Part shown: positions 15,172 through 23,678 of the stretch, in pieces
How positions within the stretch are numbered: position 1 is the first letter of the stretch
Layout: each line of letters starts with the position of its first letter
Assembly: GCF_004355005.1 (NCBI RefSeq)
Contig: NZ_SMSJ01000046.1
Span: 1-43,801 of the forward strand
DNA from: Dankookia rubra
GTDB taxonomy: Bacteria; Pseudomonadota; Alphaproteobacteria; Acetobacterales; Acetobacteraceae
DNA length: 43,801 bases
Direction: 5' to 3'
Made by a program: the position numbers and the translations under genes
The notes under the pieces: model-generated
Seen by the model: the letters and a program-made list of their open reading frames with translations, nothing else
Told to the model about the DNA's origin: nothing
The model's database searches: none

Positions 15172-15978
15172 ATGAGCACGAGCATGGGACGCTTCGCCGG
15201 CAAGGTGGCGGTGGTGGCGGGCGGCGCCTCCGGCATCGGCCTTGCCATCCTGCGCGGCCTGCGCCGCAAGGGCGCGCGGGTGGTCTGCGGCGATGTCAGC
15301 GAGGAGCGGCTGGCGACAGTCGCCGCCGAGTTCGGCGCGGGCGTTGCCACCACGCGCTGCGACGTGACCAGGGAGGCCGAGGTCGAGGCGATGATGGCGC
15401 TGGCCGCATCGCGGTTCGGCGCGCTCGACTGCGCCTTCAACGTCGCCGGCGCCTCCCGCCCCGGCTACATCGTGGATCTTGCCGAGGGCGATTGGGACTT
15501 CACCGTCGATCTCTGCCTGAAGGGCGTCTTCCTCGGGATGAAGCATGCGGCGCGGCACATGCTGGGACGCGGCGGGTGCATTGTGAACATCGCCTCGCTT
15601 AACGCCCATGTGCCGATGCATGGCGGCGCCGCCTATGCCTCGGCCAAGGCGGGGGTCGAGATGCTGACGCGGAATGGCGCGCTGGAGATGACGCCGGACG
15701 GCGTCCGGGTGAACGCCATCCTGCCCGGCCTGGTCGAGACGCCGCTGACCAAGCGCCACTTCGACAACCCCGCCGCGCATGCCGCCTTCCTCCAGCGCAT
15801 CCCGCTCGGCCGCGCGGCGCAGCCGGAGGACATCGCCGGCCCCGCCCTGTTCCTGGCCAGCGAGGAGGCGCGCTACGTCTCCGGCGCCAGCCTGCTGGTG
15901 GATGGCGCCTGGGCAGTCACCGGCTACCCCGACATGCGTCCTTTCCGCGGCAGGCCGGGCTGGCCCCGGCAGGGCTGA
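15172..15978 (+). CDS. SDR-family NAD(P)-dependent oxidoreductase
   Basis: A 268-residue classical short-chain dehydrogenase. It has the nucleotide-binding GGASGIG, the acidic residue after strand 2 (VCGDVS) favouring NAD, FNVAGAS, the catalytic Ser in NIASLNAH, the YASAK active site and the C-terminal SGASLLVDGAW. The alcohol or ketone substrate is unknown. The ATG follows GGGGAGGGAGG, 13 bp after the phosphotransferase, so the two are probably co-transcribed; an SDR next to an APH-like kinase is a frequent pairing in CoA-ester metabolism. Confidence 0.9.
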   Translation: MSTSMGRFAGKVAVVAGGASGIGLAILRGLRRKGARVVCGDVSEERLATVAAEFGAGVATTRCDVTREAEVEAMMALAASRFGALDCAFNVAGASRPGYIVDLAEGDWDFTVDLCLKGVFLGMKHAARHMLGRGGCIVNIASLNAHVPMHGGAAYASAKAGVEMLTRNGALEMTPDGVRVNAILPGLVETPLTKRHFDNPAAHAAFLQRIPLGRAAQPEDIAGPALFLASEEARYVSGASLLVDGAWAVTGYPDMRPFRGRPGWPRQG

Positions 15979-15979
15979 G

Positions 15980-16005
15980 GGAACGCAGTGGGGTCTGGCC
16001 GCGTC
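15980..16005 (+). promoter_or_regulatory. Candidate EcfG (general stress) promoter
   Basis: GGAAC at 15980-15984 is followed after 17 bp by CGTC at 16002-16005. The alphaproteobacterial EcfG-type consensus is roughly GGAAC-N16/17-CGTT. The start site would lie about 25 nt upstream of the small stress-type gene at 16037. One -10 base differs from consensus. Confidence 0.5.
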
Positions 16006-16036
16006 TAGTCTCCCTGTGCCAAGGGAGACAGGCGCC

Positions 16037-16318
16037 ATGCCGAAACAGATCAGCGGCGAGTTCGACGTGCGGCGCGAGGCCGAGCTGGCGGTTGAGCGGC
16101 TCGTGCAGGAATACAAGATCGACCGCTCCGACATCCAGGTGGCGGCCGCGGGCGACGACAACACGACGGGCACCGTTGCTTCCGGCGCCGACCGCGACCG
16201 GGAGACGGGGGAACCCGGGGAGAGCCCGACGCATGGCCGGATCCGCGTCTCGGTGACCGTGGACGATGCGATGGCCGATAAGGCGCAGGAGGCTCTGCGC
16301 CAGGCGCACGGGGTCTAG
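16037..16318 (+). CDS. Small stress-associated protein, hypothetical
   Basis: A 93-residue soluble protein. The N-terminus GEFDVRREAELAVERLVQEY looks like the beta-alpha unit seen in YflT/general-stress-protein-17M-like domains. Then come a polar Asp/Gly-rich loop (residues 43-70) and a second unit, GRIRVSVTVDDAMADKAQEALR. The two units suggest a ferredoxin-like fold. No catalytic motif is visible. AAGGGAGA precedes the ATG, and a GGAAC-type promoter candidate lies just upstream, consistent with general stress control. The family assignment is by resemblance only. Confidence 0.7.
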   Translation: MPKQISGEFDVRREAELAVERLVQEYKIDRSDIQVAAAGDDNTTGTVASGADRDRETGEPGESPTHGRIRVSVTVDDAMADKAQEALRQAHGV

Positions 16319-16603
16319 ACCGGATCGCGGCAGGCCATGAATGCCCGGCCGCGTGACGCTGCGCCAACGTCGACGGGCTGAGCGGGGCGGCGTTCACCTT
16401 TGAAGGCCGCCATTGCAGGTAGCGGGGGGCAGGGGCAGCGTTCCCTGCCGGTTTCCTCGTTGTTGCGAGCACCGGCGGTTTGCCCGCCGGCTGCGGGCCG
16501 TGCCCGGGAGGGGGATAGTGTGACGCCGCGACCGCTGGCCTCGGCAGTTGCATTGGCGTCCGTCGCGCCCGACCATGCCGGCCAAGCACTCAGGACACCC
16601 CTC
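16319..16603. other. Spacer without a recognised gene
   Basis: These 285 bp between the small stress-type gene and the amidase contain no convincing frame. GC-rich complementary stretches occur around 16460-16510. A promoter for the amidase is expected here but no clear -35/-10 pair is visible. Confidence 0.5.
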
Positions 16604-18001
16604 ATGACCGATCTCTGGCGCCTTCCGGCCACGGATCTCGCAGCCCTGGTCCGCGACCGGCAGGTCTCCGCCACCGAAGCGACCAGATCCGCGCTCGCCC
16701 GGCTCGATGCGGTGAACCCCAGGATCAACGCCGTCATCCAGCACGACCCGGCCCAGCCGCTGGCCGTTGCCGCTGCGGTGGATGCGGCGATCGCCCGCGG
16801 GGAGGACCCCGGGCCGTTGGCCGGCGTGCCGATCACGGTGAAGGTCAATGTCGACCAGCAGGGCTGGGCCACCACCAATGGCCTGGCCCTGCAGAAGGAC
16901 CTGGTGGCGCAGCAGGACAGCCCGGTGGTGGCCAACCTGAGGAAGGCGGGGGCCATCATCCTCGGCCGGACCAATACCCCGGCCTTCTCGCTGCGCTGGT
17001 TCACCCGCAACCTGCTGCATGGCGCAACGACCAATCCGCGCGACCCGTCGATCACCCCGGGCGGCTCCTCGGGCGGGGCGGCGGCCTGCGTCGCCGCCGG
17101 CATCGGCGCCCTCGCGCACGGCACGGATATCGGCGGGTCGGTGCGCTACCCTGCCTATGCCTGCGGCATCCATGGCATCCGCCCGACCCTCGGGCGCATC
17201 CCCGCCTGGAACGCCACCGGCCCGGACCGCGGGATCGGCGCGCAACTCATGGCCGTGTCCGGCCCGCTGGCGCGGACCATCGGCGACCTGCGCCTGGCGC
17301 TCGGCGCGATGAGCCAGCCGGATGCGCGCGACCCCTGGTGGGTGCCGGCGCCGCTGGATGGCCCGCCAGTGCCGCAACGTGCCGCGCTCTGCATCGCACC
17401 CGACGGCATGCCGGTGCAGCCGGAAGTCGCCGCCGCGCTGCGGGATGCGGGCAAGCGCCTGCAGGCCGCCGGCTGGGAGGTGGAGGAAGTGCCCGACCTG
17501 CCGCCATTGCAGGAAAGCGCCGACATCCAGCTGCTCCTCTGGCTGGCGGAGAGCCGACGCGCCGGCACCGGCGTGTACGAGCGCGAGGGCGACCCGGATG
17601 CGCTGGCGATCTTCGGCTACATGGAACGGCTCTGCGCCGAGCCTTCGCTCTTCGACTTCCAGGATGCGCTGCAGAAGCGGGTCGGCCTGCTGCGGCAATG
17701 GCTGCTGTTCCTCGAGCGCTACCCGGTCGTGATCATGCCGGTTTCCGGCGCGCTGCCCTATCCCAACCACCCGGATGTCGAGAGCTTCGAGGGCTTCCGG
17801 CGGATGATGGCAGAGCAGCTGCCGCAGCTCGGCCTGCCGGTGCTGGGCCTGCCCGGAATGACGGTCAGCACCGGCCTGGTCGGCCGCGTGCCGGTCGGGG
17901 TGCAACTGGTCGGCGGCCGCTACCGGGAGGACGTGCTGCTGGCCGCCGGCGCGGCGATCGAGGCGCGCGGCGTGCCCGCGGCGCCGATCGACCCGGCATG
18001 A
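16604..18001 (+). CDS. Amidase (amidase-signature family)
   Basis: A 465-residue amidase-signature enzyme hydrolysing a carboxamide. The Ser-cisSer-Lys triad can be placed: Lys in GVPITVKVNVD, cis-Ser in PGGSSGGAAA and nucleophile Ser in GTDIGGSVRYPAYACG. Length and the N-terminal WRLPATDLAALVRDRQVSATE are typical of stand-alone amidases rather than GatA, and no gatB or gatC is near. The chosen ATG follows AGGACA; the upstream extension is unlikely coding. Substrate unknown. Its stop overlaps the start of the small lipoprotein. Confidence 0.92.
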   Translation: MTDLWRLPATDLAALVRDRQVSATEATRSALARLDAVNPRINAVIQHDPAQPLAVAAAVDAAIARGEDPGPLAGVPITVKVNVDQQGWATTNGLALQKDLVAQQDSPVVANLRKAGAIILGRTNTPAFSLRWFTRNLLHGATTNPRDPSITPGGSSGGAAACVAAGIGALAHGTDIGGSVRYPAYACGIHGIRPTLGRIPAWNATGPDRGIGAQLMAVSGPLARTIGDLRLALGAMSQPDARDPWWVPAPLDGPPVPQRAALCIAPDGMPVQPEVAAALRDAGKRLQAAGWEVEEVPDLPPLQESADIQLLLWLAESRRAGTGVYEREGDPDALAIFGYMERLCAEPSLFDFQDALQKRVGLLRQWLLFLERYPVVIMPVSGALPYPNHPDVESFEGFRRMMAEQLPQLGLPVLGLPGMTVSTGLVGRVPVGVQLVGGRYREDVLLAAGAAIEARGVPAAPIDPA

Positions 18002-18327
18002 GGATACGGCTTGCCTTGGGTATGCTGGCGCTGCTCGGCGCCTGTGGTGGCAGCGACCGCGGTTGCCCAGGGGTTCTGGCCAATGCCTCCGGCCAGCCGC
18101 TCGAGCAGTTCTACCTGGCGCACGAGGGCGCTGGAGGCTGGGGCGAGGACCTGCTGCCGGACCGCGACCTGCCGCCCGGCGCCAGCCTGCCCTTCCGCTT
18201 CCCGGCGGAGGGGCACTACGGTCTGCGCGCGGTCTGGACCAATGGCCGGGCGGCGGAGATGCAGGGCGTCGAGGCGTGCCGCACGACACGCGTCACCCTG
18301 CGGGACGGCAGCATGCAGGCGGAGTAG
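17998..18327 (+). CDS. Small lipoprotein, unknown function
   Basis: A 109-residue protein whose ATG overlaps the amidase stop (ATGA). The N-terminus MRIRLALGMLALLGAC is a lipoprotein signal with lipobox LGAC, giving a mature chain of about 94 residues. The mature part (NASGQPLEQFYLAHEG, WGEDLLPDRDLPPGASLPFRFP, YGLRAVWTNGR) looks like a small beta-sandwich similar to alphaproteobacterial exported proteins with the pattern WG-x-D-x-L followed by L-x-P-G. Two further Cys residues may pair in the periplasm. Function unknown; coupling to the amidase is positional only. Confidence 0.75.
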   Translation: MRIRLALGMLALLGACGGSDRGCPGVLANASGQPLEQFYLAHEGAGGWGEDLLPDRDLPPGASLPFRFPAEGHYGLRAVWTNGRAAEMQGVEACRTTRVTLRDGSMQAE

Positions 18328-18395
18328 GGAAGGCCGGGAAGAAAGTATCCTCCCTCGCCCCGCCCTGTTGTTCTGATATCAAACGCACGAAGTTC

Positions 18396-18512
18396 CGACC
18401 TGCGGCCCGCAGGGTCGAGGCGCCGAACGGCGCCCGCCGCTGGTGCGGCGAAGCCGAGCCGTGCGAAGGCACGGCGCCCGGCGTCTGAGGGGCACGAAGG
18501 TATGACCTTCGT
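18396..18512. repeat. Cluster of five consecutive hairpins between convergent genes
   Basis: Five adjacent inverted repeats: CCTGCG/CGCAGG (18399-18413, loop GCC, extendable with a bulge), GGCGCC/GGCGCC (18419-18434, loop GAAC), CGCCGC/GCGGCG (18435-18450, loop TGGT), GCCGTGC/GCACGGC (18458-18475, loop GAAG) and ACGAAGGT/ACCTTCGT (18494-18512, loop ATG). The spacer lies between the lipoprotein (+) and hemA (-). At its left end, CCGGGAAGAAAGTA (18334-18347) also occurs at 28733-28746. Confidence 0.8.
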
Positions 18513-18617
18513 ACGCTCGGTACGAACAGGCACTCGCCGCGCGGCGGCTGCGAAACTCACCAAGGATAACGGACCGGTCTGGGGAGGAAATGCGTCTTCC
18601 CGCCCGGTTTTGCCTGC

Positions 18618-19847
18618 CTACTCCGCCGCCTGTTGCATCGCCCCCCGTGGCAGCACCGCCCGCAGCGCCCCGATCAGCTCGGCGATCATCGCATCGGTGT
18701 GGAAAGGCGTGGCACACAGCCGCAGCCGCTCCGTGCCGCGCGGCACGGTCGGGTAGTTGATCGGCGTGGCATAGAGGCCGTGCTCCTCCAGCAGCCGCCG
18801 AGCCACCTGGCGGCACAACTCGGCCTCGCCGACGAAAACCGGGACGATGTGGCTGGGACCGGCGATGCGCGGCAGGCCGGCGGCATCCAGCGCCGATTTC
18901 AGCGCCGCGGCGCGCTCGGCCAGCTTCTCGCGCCGCGCCGGGTCCTGCTTCAGGGTGCGGACGCTGGCCAGCGCCGCGCCGGCCACCGCAGGGGGCAGGG
19001 CGGTGGTGAAGATCAGCCCGCCGGCGACGCTGCGGATGAAGTCGACCAGTTCGCCATCGCCGGCGACATAGCCGCCCAGCACGCCGAAGCCCTTGGCGAG
19101 GGTCCCCTCGATCAGGTCGACCCGCTCGGCGACGCCGTCGCGTTCCGAGATCCCGCCGCCGGTGGCGCCGTAGAGGCCGACCGCATGGACCTCGTCCAGG
19201 TAGGTCATGGCGCCGTATCTGTCCGCCAGGTCGCAGATCGCGCCGATCGGGGCGATGTCGCCATCCATCGAATAGACGCTCTCGAAGGCGATCAGCTTCG
19301 GCGCCCCGGCCGGGGCGGCGGCCAGCTTGGCTTCCAGGTCGCCCAGGTCGTTGTGCGCCCAGATGACCCGCTTTGCGTCTTTCGCCCCGCGCATGCCGGC
19401 GATCATCGAGGCGTGGTTCTTGGCGTCGGAGAAGACGATGAAGCCGGGCAGGGCTTCCAGCACCGCCGAGATTGCCGCCTGGTTGGCGATGTAGCCGGAC
19501 CCGAAGAGCAGCGCGCCCGACTTGCCGTGCAGCGCGGCCAGCTCGGCTTCAAGCGCCGCATGCAGCGGCGAGGTGCCGGAGATGTTGCGGGTGCCGCCGG
19601 CGCCGGCGCCATGCGTCCCGATCGCCGCGGTCGCCGCCTCCAGCACGGCGGGGTGGTTGCCCATGCCGAGGTAGTCGTTGGAGGACCAGACCGTGACCTC
19701 CCGCACCCCCTGCGGCGCGTGCCAGCGATAGGTGGGGAAGCGGCCCGCGAGTTTCTCCAGATGGGCGAATTCGCGGTAGCGGCCCTCCCGGCGCATGGCG
19801 CCGAGCGTGTCGCGGCAATGGGCTAGCAGGGTCGCACGGGTTTGCAT
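18618..19847 (-). CDS. hemA: 5-aminolevulinate synthase
   Basis: A 409-residue PLP enzyme condensing glycine and succinyl-CoA to 5-aminolevulinate, the first step of tetrapyrrole synthesis in alphaproteobacteria. Diagnostic motifs are [43 protein letters not shown] (PLP-contacting Asp218) and [13 protein letters not shown] with PLP-binding Lys252. The C-terminal [21 protein letters not shown] is also characteristic and separates it from KBL/BioF relatives. The start at 19847 aligns with family N-termini; an ATG at 19889 with GCGGAAC upstream is an alternative. Confidence 0.95.
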   Translation of the reverse strand: MQTRATLLAHCRDTLGAMRREGRYREFAHLEKLAGRFPTYRWHAPQGVREVTVWSSNDYLGMGNHPAVLEAATAAIGTHGAGAGGTRNISGTSPLHAALEAELAALHGKSGALLFGSGYIANQAAISAVLEALPGFIVFSDAKNHASMIAGMRGAKDAKRVIWAHNDLGDLEAKLAAAPAGAPKLIAFESVYSMDGDIAPIGAICDLADRYGAMTYLDEVHAVGLYGATGGGISERDGVAERVDLIEGTLAKGFGVLGGYVAGDGELVDFIRSVAGGLIFTTALPPAVAGAALASVRTLKQDPARREKLAERAAALKSALDAAGLPRIAGPSHIVPVFVGEAELCRQVARRLLEEHGLYATPINYPTVPRGTERLRLCATPFHTDAMIAELIGALRAVLPRGAMQQAAE

Positions 19848-19981
19848 GGCGGGGCCGTTTAGCACCGTCCGGGCGGCATGTGTCGGCATGTTCCGCAAAA
19901 ACCCAATGAACCAGCCGCAACCCAGTGCCGCGGCGATGGATGTCGTCAGCCTAGCGAAAGGCCAGGGGCGGGCTGTGCGCC

Positions 19982-19995
19982 ATGATTCAGGTCAA
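19982..19995. promoter_or_regulatory. FNR-like half-symmetric box upstream of hemA
   Basis: ATGAT-TCAG-GTCAA (reverse strand TTGAC-CTGA-ATCAT) matches eight of ten positions of the FNR consensus TTGAT-N4-ATCAA. It is 135 bp upstream of the hemA start and 71 bp upstream of the divergent gene at 20066. FnrL control of hemA is known in Rhodobacter; here it is only suggested. Confidence 0.35.
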
Positions 19996-20065
19996 ACCGG
20001 CCGGCCCGCGTTCCCCCGCGGCCGCGCCGGGGATAGCCTGCGACCGACGGGGCAAGGGGGCTTCC

Positions 20066-20539
20066 ATGGATATCGGCATCCTGCAGCAGCGGCGGATCGA
20101 GGCGGCCTTCGCCAAGGGCGTCTTCGAGGAGATGGCCGCCGAACTGGGCGAGGACCGGGCCCGGGCGATCCTGGCCCGCGCCGTGGTCAAGCTGGCGAAG
20201 CAGGCGGCCGGGGCCATGGCGGCCGAGGCGCCGGATGGCCCGGGGCTCGACCATTTCGCCGCCATCCAGGAGCGCTGGACCCGCGGCGATGCCCTGGCGA
20301 TCCAGCCGGTGGCGCGCGACGCGACCCGCTTCGAGTTCAACGTCACCCGCTGCCGCTATGCCGAGATGTACCGGGAGATGGGACTCGCCGAACTCGGCGC
20401 CGTGCTCTCCTGCAGCCGCGACGGCGCCTTCTGCGAGGGCTACGACCCGCGCCTCAAGCTCACCCGGACCCAGACCCTGATGGGCGGCGCCACCCATTGC
20501 GACTTCCGCTACCGGATGGAGGAGGCCCCCGATGCCTGA
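20066..20539 (+). CDS. L-2-amino-thiazoline-4-carboxylic acid hydrolase family protein
   Basis: A 157-residue protein of the ATC-hydrolase family, named after the enzyme opening L-2-amino-thiazoline-4-carboxylate to N-carbamoyl-L-cysteine. Family features are RRIEAAFAKGVFEEMAAELG at the N-terminus, FNVTRCRYAEMYREMGLAELG and SCSRDGAFCEGYDP, then LTRTQTLMGGATHCDFRY. Many members act in other pathways, so the substrate is open. AAGGGGG precedes the ATG. It overlaps the next gene by 8 bp, and the pair is probably one transcript. Confidence 0.85.
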   Translation: MDIGILQQRRIEAAFAKGVFEEMAAELGEDRARAILARAVVKLAKQAAGAMAAEAPDGPGLDHFAAIQERWTRGDALAIQPVARDATRFEFNVTRCRYAEMYREMGLAELGAVLSCSRDGAFCEGYDPRLKLTRTQTLMGGATHCDFRYRMEEAPDA

Positions 20540-21599
20540 GCGCCTGCACCCGAAGCTGCGCCCGCTGCTGGCCGACGACTGGGCCCGGGTGGACCCCGAG
20601 CTCCCCGCCCTGCTGGAGATGCTCTTCGCCCGCAGCGCCGGGGAGGACTGGCACAAGGCCGGCACCTTCAAGGACCACCTGCTCGGCGTCTGCCGCACCC
20701 TCACCCTCTGGGACCAGCCGCGCGAGGTGCGGCTGCTCGGCCTGTTCCACAGCGTCTATTCCAACGAATACGTCGACCTGAAGCTGTTCGACGGCGGCGG
20801 CAACCGGGCGGAGCTGACCGCGGCGCTGGGCGCGGAGGCCGAGCGTCTGATCCACACCTTCTGCGTCATGCCCCGCACCCTGTTCACCCAGCGCCTGCTG
20901 GCCGAGGACGACCTGCCGGAGGAGGGCATGGTGCTGGAGCGCCCGGGCGCGCCCGACGTCATCCTGTCCTCCCGCGACGTCGCGGTCTTCGCCATCGCCA
21001 CCATCGCCGACATCGCGGAGCAATGGCATTCCTGGCAGGACGAGGTCTTCTCCGGCTTTCCCTTCCAGAAGCAGCGGCCACTGCGGGAGAACTGGGCCGC
21101 CTCCCTCTGGCCCGGCCCGCTGAAGCCGACCACCTCGGCGCTGTCGATGCTGTCCCGCCTCGGCCGCGTGCTCTCCGACCTGCCGGAGGAATGGGGCCTG
21201 CCGACGCCCCCGGTCTTCACCCGCTGCACCGCTGTGCTGGAGCCCGAGGACGAGATGGCCGCCGCCACGCTGTACTGGCAGGCGGTGACGCGCGGCCTGC
21301 CGATGGCCGGCCTCGGCGCGACCCACCGGGCGCTCTCCGCCTGCATCCGCCACAACCCCTATGTCGCCGAGCCGCGGCTCATGCTGGCGCAGCTTGCGCT
21401 GACCGCCGGTGACTGGGCGATGGCCGAGGACCACGCCCGGGCGGGGCTCGATCTGCTGCAGGACTGGGGCATCGCCTGGGACAAGCGGATCGCCTGGTCG
21501 GGCTGGGTCGCCTGGGCGCGGATCCTGCTGCAATCGGCCGAGGCGAGGCGCTGGCCGGAGAGCCTCGCCGGGCTGAACGGGCTCGGCTTGGTGGAATGA
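20532..21599 (+). CDS. DUF6817-like protein with C-terminal TPR-like helices
   Basis: A 355-residue soluble protein. The N-terminal half has an HD-like helical arrangement: WHKAGTFKDHLLGVCRTLTLWDQP, LLGLFHSVYSNEY and a later EQWHSW. Conserved His residues suggest a metal site, as in DUF6817 proteins. The C-terminal 120 residues are paired helices resembling tetratricopeptide repeats (LMLAQLALTAGDWAMAEDHARAGLDLL). The start overlaps the ATC-hydrolase gene by 8 bp, implying a shared role. No function is established from sequence. Confidence 0.75.
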   Translation: MPERLHPKLRPLLADDWARVDPELPALLEMLFARSAGEDWHKAGTFKDHLLGVCRTLTLWDQPREVRLLGLFHSVYSNEYVDLKLFDGGGNRAELTAALGAEAERLIHTFCVMPRTLFTQRLLAEDDLPEEGMVLERPGAPDVILSSRDVAVFAIATIADIAEQWHSWQDEVFSGFPFQKQRPLRENWAASLWPGPLKPTTSALSMLSRLGRVLSDLPEEWGLPTPPVFTRCTAVLEPEDEMAAATLYWQAVTRGLPMAGLGATHRALSACIRHNPYVAEPRLMLAQLALTAGDWAMAEDHARAGLDLLQDWGIAWDKRIAWSGWVAWARILLQSAEARRWPESLAGLNGLGLVE

Positions 21600-21662
21600 C
21601 CTTTTCCCGGGCGGCCTGCGGCGCCATCTTGTGCGGAACGACCTGACTTCGGGGAAATGCCA

Positions 21663-22643
21663 ATGAACCGCCTGACGCGCCGTGCCGCGCTCGCCCTGCC
21701 GCTTGCCCTGCCTGCCGTGGCACGGGCGCAGGACTGGAAGCCCGGCCAGCCCATCCGCATCGTCGTCCCGGCCGCGCCGGGCGGCACCGCCGATGCCAGC
21801 GCCCGCCTGCTCGCCCCTTTCCTGCAGCAGCACTACGGCCAGAACTGCGTGGTGGAGAACCGCTCCGGGGCCGGTGGCGTGATCGGCACGACCGAGGTGG
21901 TGCGGGCCGCCCCGGATGGGCTGACCCTGCTGCTCGGCAATATCGGGCCGCAGGCGATCGGCCTTTCGCTCTACCGCAGCCTGCCTTATGGCCGGGACAG
22001 CCTGGTGCCGGTCTGCGGCACTGTGCGGGGGCCGAACGTGCTGGTGGTGCACCCCTCCGTCCCGGCGAATACCCTGCCGGAACTGGTCGCCCACCTGAAG
22101 AAGAACCCGGGCAAGCTGAGCTTCGGCTCCCCCGGCGTCGGCCAGAGCCCGCATCTCACCGGCGTCTGGTTCAACCAGGCCACGGGGACCGAGGCGATCC
22201 ACGTGCCCTTCCGCGGCGCCGGCCCGGCGGCGATGGAACTCGTCGCCGGCAATATCCAGTACATGTGGGACAACCTGACCAGCGGCATCAGCCAGATCCA
22301 GGGCGGCCGGGTGCGGGCGCTGGCGGTCAGCAGCGCCGACCGCAACCCGCAGCTGCCCGACGTGCCCGCGGCGCGGGAGACGATGCCGGAACTGGCGAAA
22401 TTCGACGTCAATACCTGGTTCGGCATCTTCGCCCCGGCCGGGACGCCGCGCCCGGTCGTCGACAGCATCAACGCCGCCATGAAGGCCTGGCACGGCACCG
22501 AGGCGGTGCAGGCGCGCTGGCGCGAGATGGGCGGCGTCTCGCTCTACGGCACGCCGGAGCAATACGCCGCCTTCGTCGCCAACGAGGTGGAGAAGTGGGG
22601 CGAGGTGATCCGCAAGGAAGGCCTGCAGATGGACCTCGGCTGA
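21663..22643 (+). CDS. Bug/TctC-family solute-binding receptor
   Basis: A 326-residue periplasmic receptor with signal peptide MNRLTRRAALALPLALPAVARAQ; the twin Arg suggests possible Tat export. Motifs are IRIVVPAAPGGTADASAR, VVENRSGAGGVIGTTEV, VPFRGAGPAAMELVAGNI and DVPAARETMPE. The ATG at 21663 is preferred over 21657 because GGGGAA stands at the right distance. It shares extended similarity with the next gene, to which it is coupled by TGATG, so the pair looks like a tandem duplication. No TctA/TctB partner is present. Confidence 0.93.
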   Translation: MNRLTRRAALALPLALPAVARAQDWKPGQPIRIVVPAAPGGTADASARLLAPFLQQHYGQNCVVENRSGAGGVIGTTEVVRAAPDGLTLLLGNIGPQAIGLSLYRSLPYGRDSLVPVCGTVRGPNVLVVHPSVPANTLPELVAHLKKNPGKLSFGSPGVGQSPHLTGVWFNQATGTEAIHVPFRGAGPAAMELVAGNIQYMWDNLTSGISQIQGGRVRALAVSSADRNPQLPDVPAARETMPELAKFDVNTWFGIFAPAGTPRPVVDSINAAMKAWHGTEAVQARWREMGGVSLYGTPEQYAAFVANEVEKWGEVIRKEGLQMDLG

Positions 22644-23626
22644 TGGTCGGGTTGCCGCGCCGTGCCGCCCTCGCCGCGCCCGCCTTGCTGCTGGCTGGCA
22701 CGGCCCGCGCGCAGTCCTGGCGGCCCGGCCAGCAGGTCCGCATCATCGTGCCCGCCGCAGCCGGCGGCACGACGGACATCATGGGCCGGATCTGCGCCCA
22801 GTACCTGCAAGCGCGCTGGGGCACGCCGGTGGTGGCGGACAACCGCACCGGCGCCGGCGGCACCATCGGCACGCTGGAAGCGGTCCGGGCGAAGGCGGAC
22901 GGGCTGACGCTGCTCTCCGGCAATATCGGGCCGCAGGCCATCGCCTATTCGCTGTTCCGCAACCTGCCCTACCATGCCGGGCAGCTCACCCCGATCGCCG
23001 GGCAGATCCGCGGCCCCAACGTGCTGGTGGTGAACACCAATACGCCGGTCCGCACGATGGCGGAATTCGCCGCCTGGCTGCGCGGCAGCCCGGGGCGGAT
23101 CAGCTACGCCTCCACCGGCGTCGGGCAGTCGACGCACCTGACGCCGGTCTGGCTGCTGCAGCTGCTGCAGGTGGAGGCGATCCACGTGCCCTTCCGCGGC
23201 TCCGCCCCGGCGCAGGTCGAGCTGCTGGCCGGCAATGTCGGCTTCATGATCGACAACCTGACCGGGGTCATCGAGCATATCCGCAGCGGCAAGCTGCGCG
23301 CCCTGGCGGTCACCGGCGACGAGCGCAACGCCGAACTGCCGGACGTGCCGGCGGCGCGCGAGACGCTGCCCGAGCTGGCGCGGTTCGAGGTGAACACCTG
23401 GTTCGGCCTGTTCGGCCCGGCCGGCCTGCCGCCGGAAATCACCCGCTCGATCAATGCCGAGATCAACGCGCTGCTCGACCTGCCGGAGACCAAGCAGCGC
23501 TTCGCCCAGCTCGGCGGCGTGCCGCTGCGCCTCAGCCCGGAGGAATTCGCCGCCTGGGTCCGGGCGGAGACGCAGAAATGGGGCGTGGTGATCAGGAAGG
23601 AGGGATTGCAGCTCGACGCCAGCTGA
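22643..23626 (+). CDS. Bug/TctC-family solute-binding receptor, tandem paralogue
   Basis: A 327-residue periplasmic receptor starting within the stop codon of its upstream paralogue. The signal peptide ends near GTARAQ. Motifs are VRIIVPAAAGGTTDIMGR, VADNRTGAGGTIGTLEAV, SGNIGPQAIAYSLFRNLPY and VPFRGSAPAQVELLAGNV. The two tandem receptors share GNIGPQAI, RGPNVLVV, NTWFG and VIRKEGLQ but have diverged elsewhere, so they may bind related ligands. The downstream drug/metabolite exporter is on the same strand, 52 bp away. Confidence 0.93.
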   Translation: MVGLPRRAALAAPALLLAGTARAQSWRPGQQVRIIVPAAAGGTTDIMGRICAQYLQARWGTPVVADNRTGAGGTIGTLEAVRAKADGLTLLSGNIGPQAIAYSLFRNLPYHAGQLTPIAGQIRGPNVLVVNTNTPVRTMAEFAAWLRGSPGRISYASTGVGQSTHLTPVWLLQLLQVEAIHVPFRGSAPAQVELLAGNVGFMIDNLTGVIEHIRSGKLRALAVTGDERNAELPDVPAARETLPELARFEVNTWFGLFGPAGLPPEITRSINAEINALLDLPETKQRFAQLGGVPLRLSPEEFAAWVRAETQKWGVVIRKEGLQLDAS

Positions 23627-23678
23627 GAGCCGCGGGCGCGGTTGACGCGGTGCCGGGCGGGACGCAGCCTGGGTAGGA

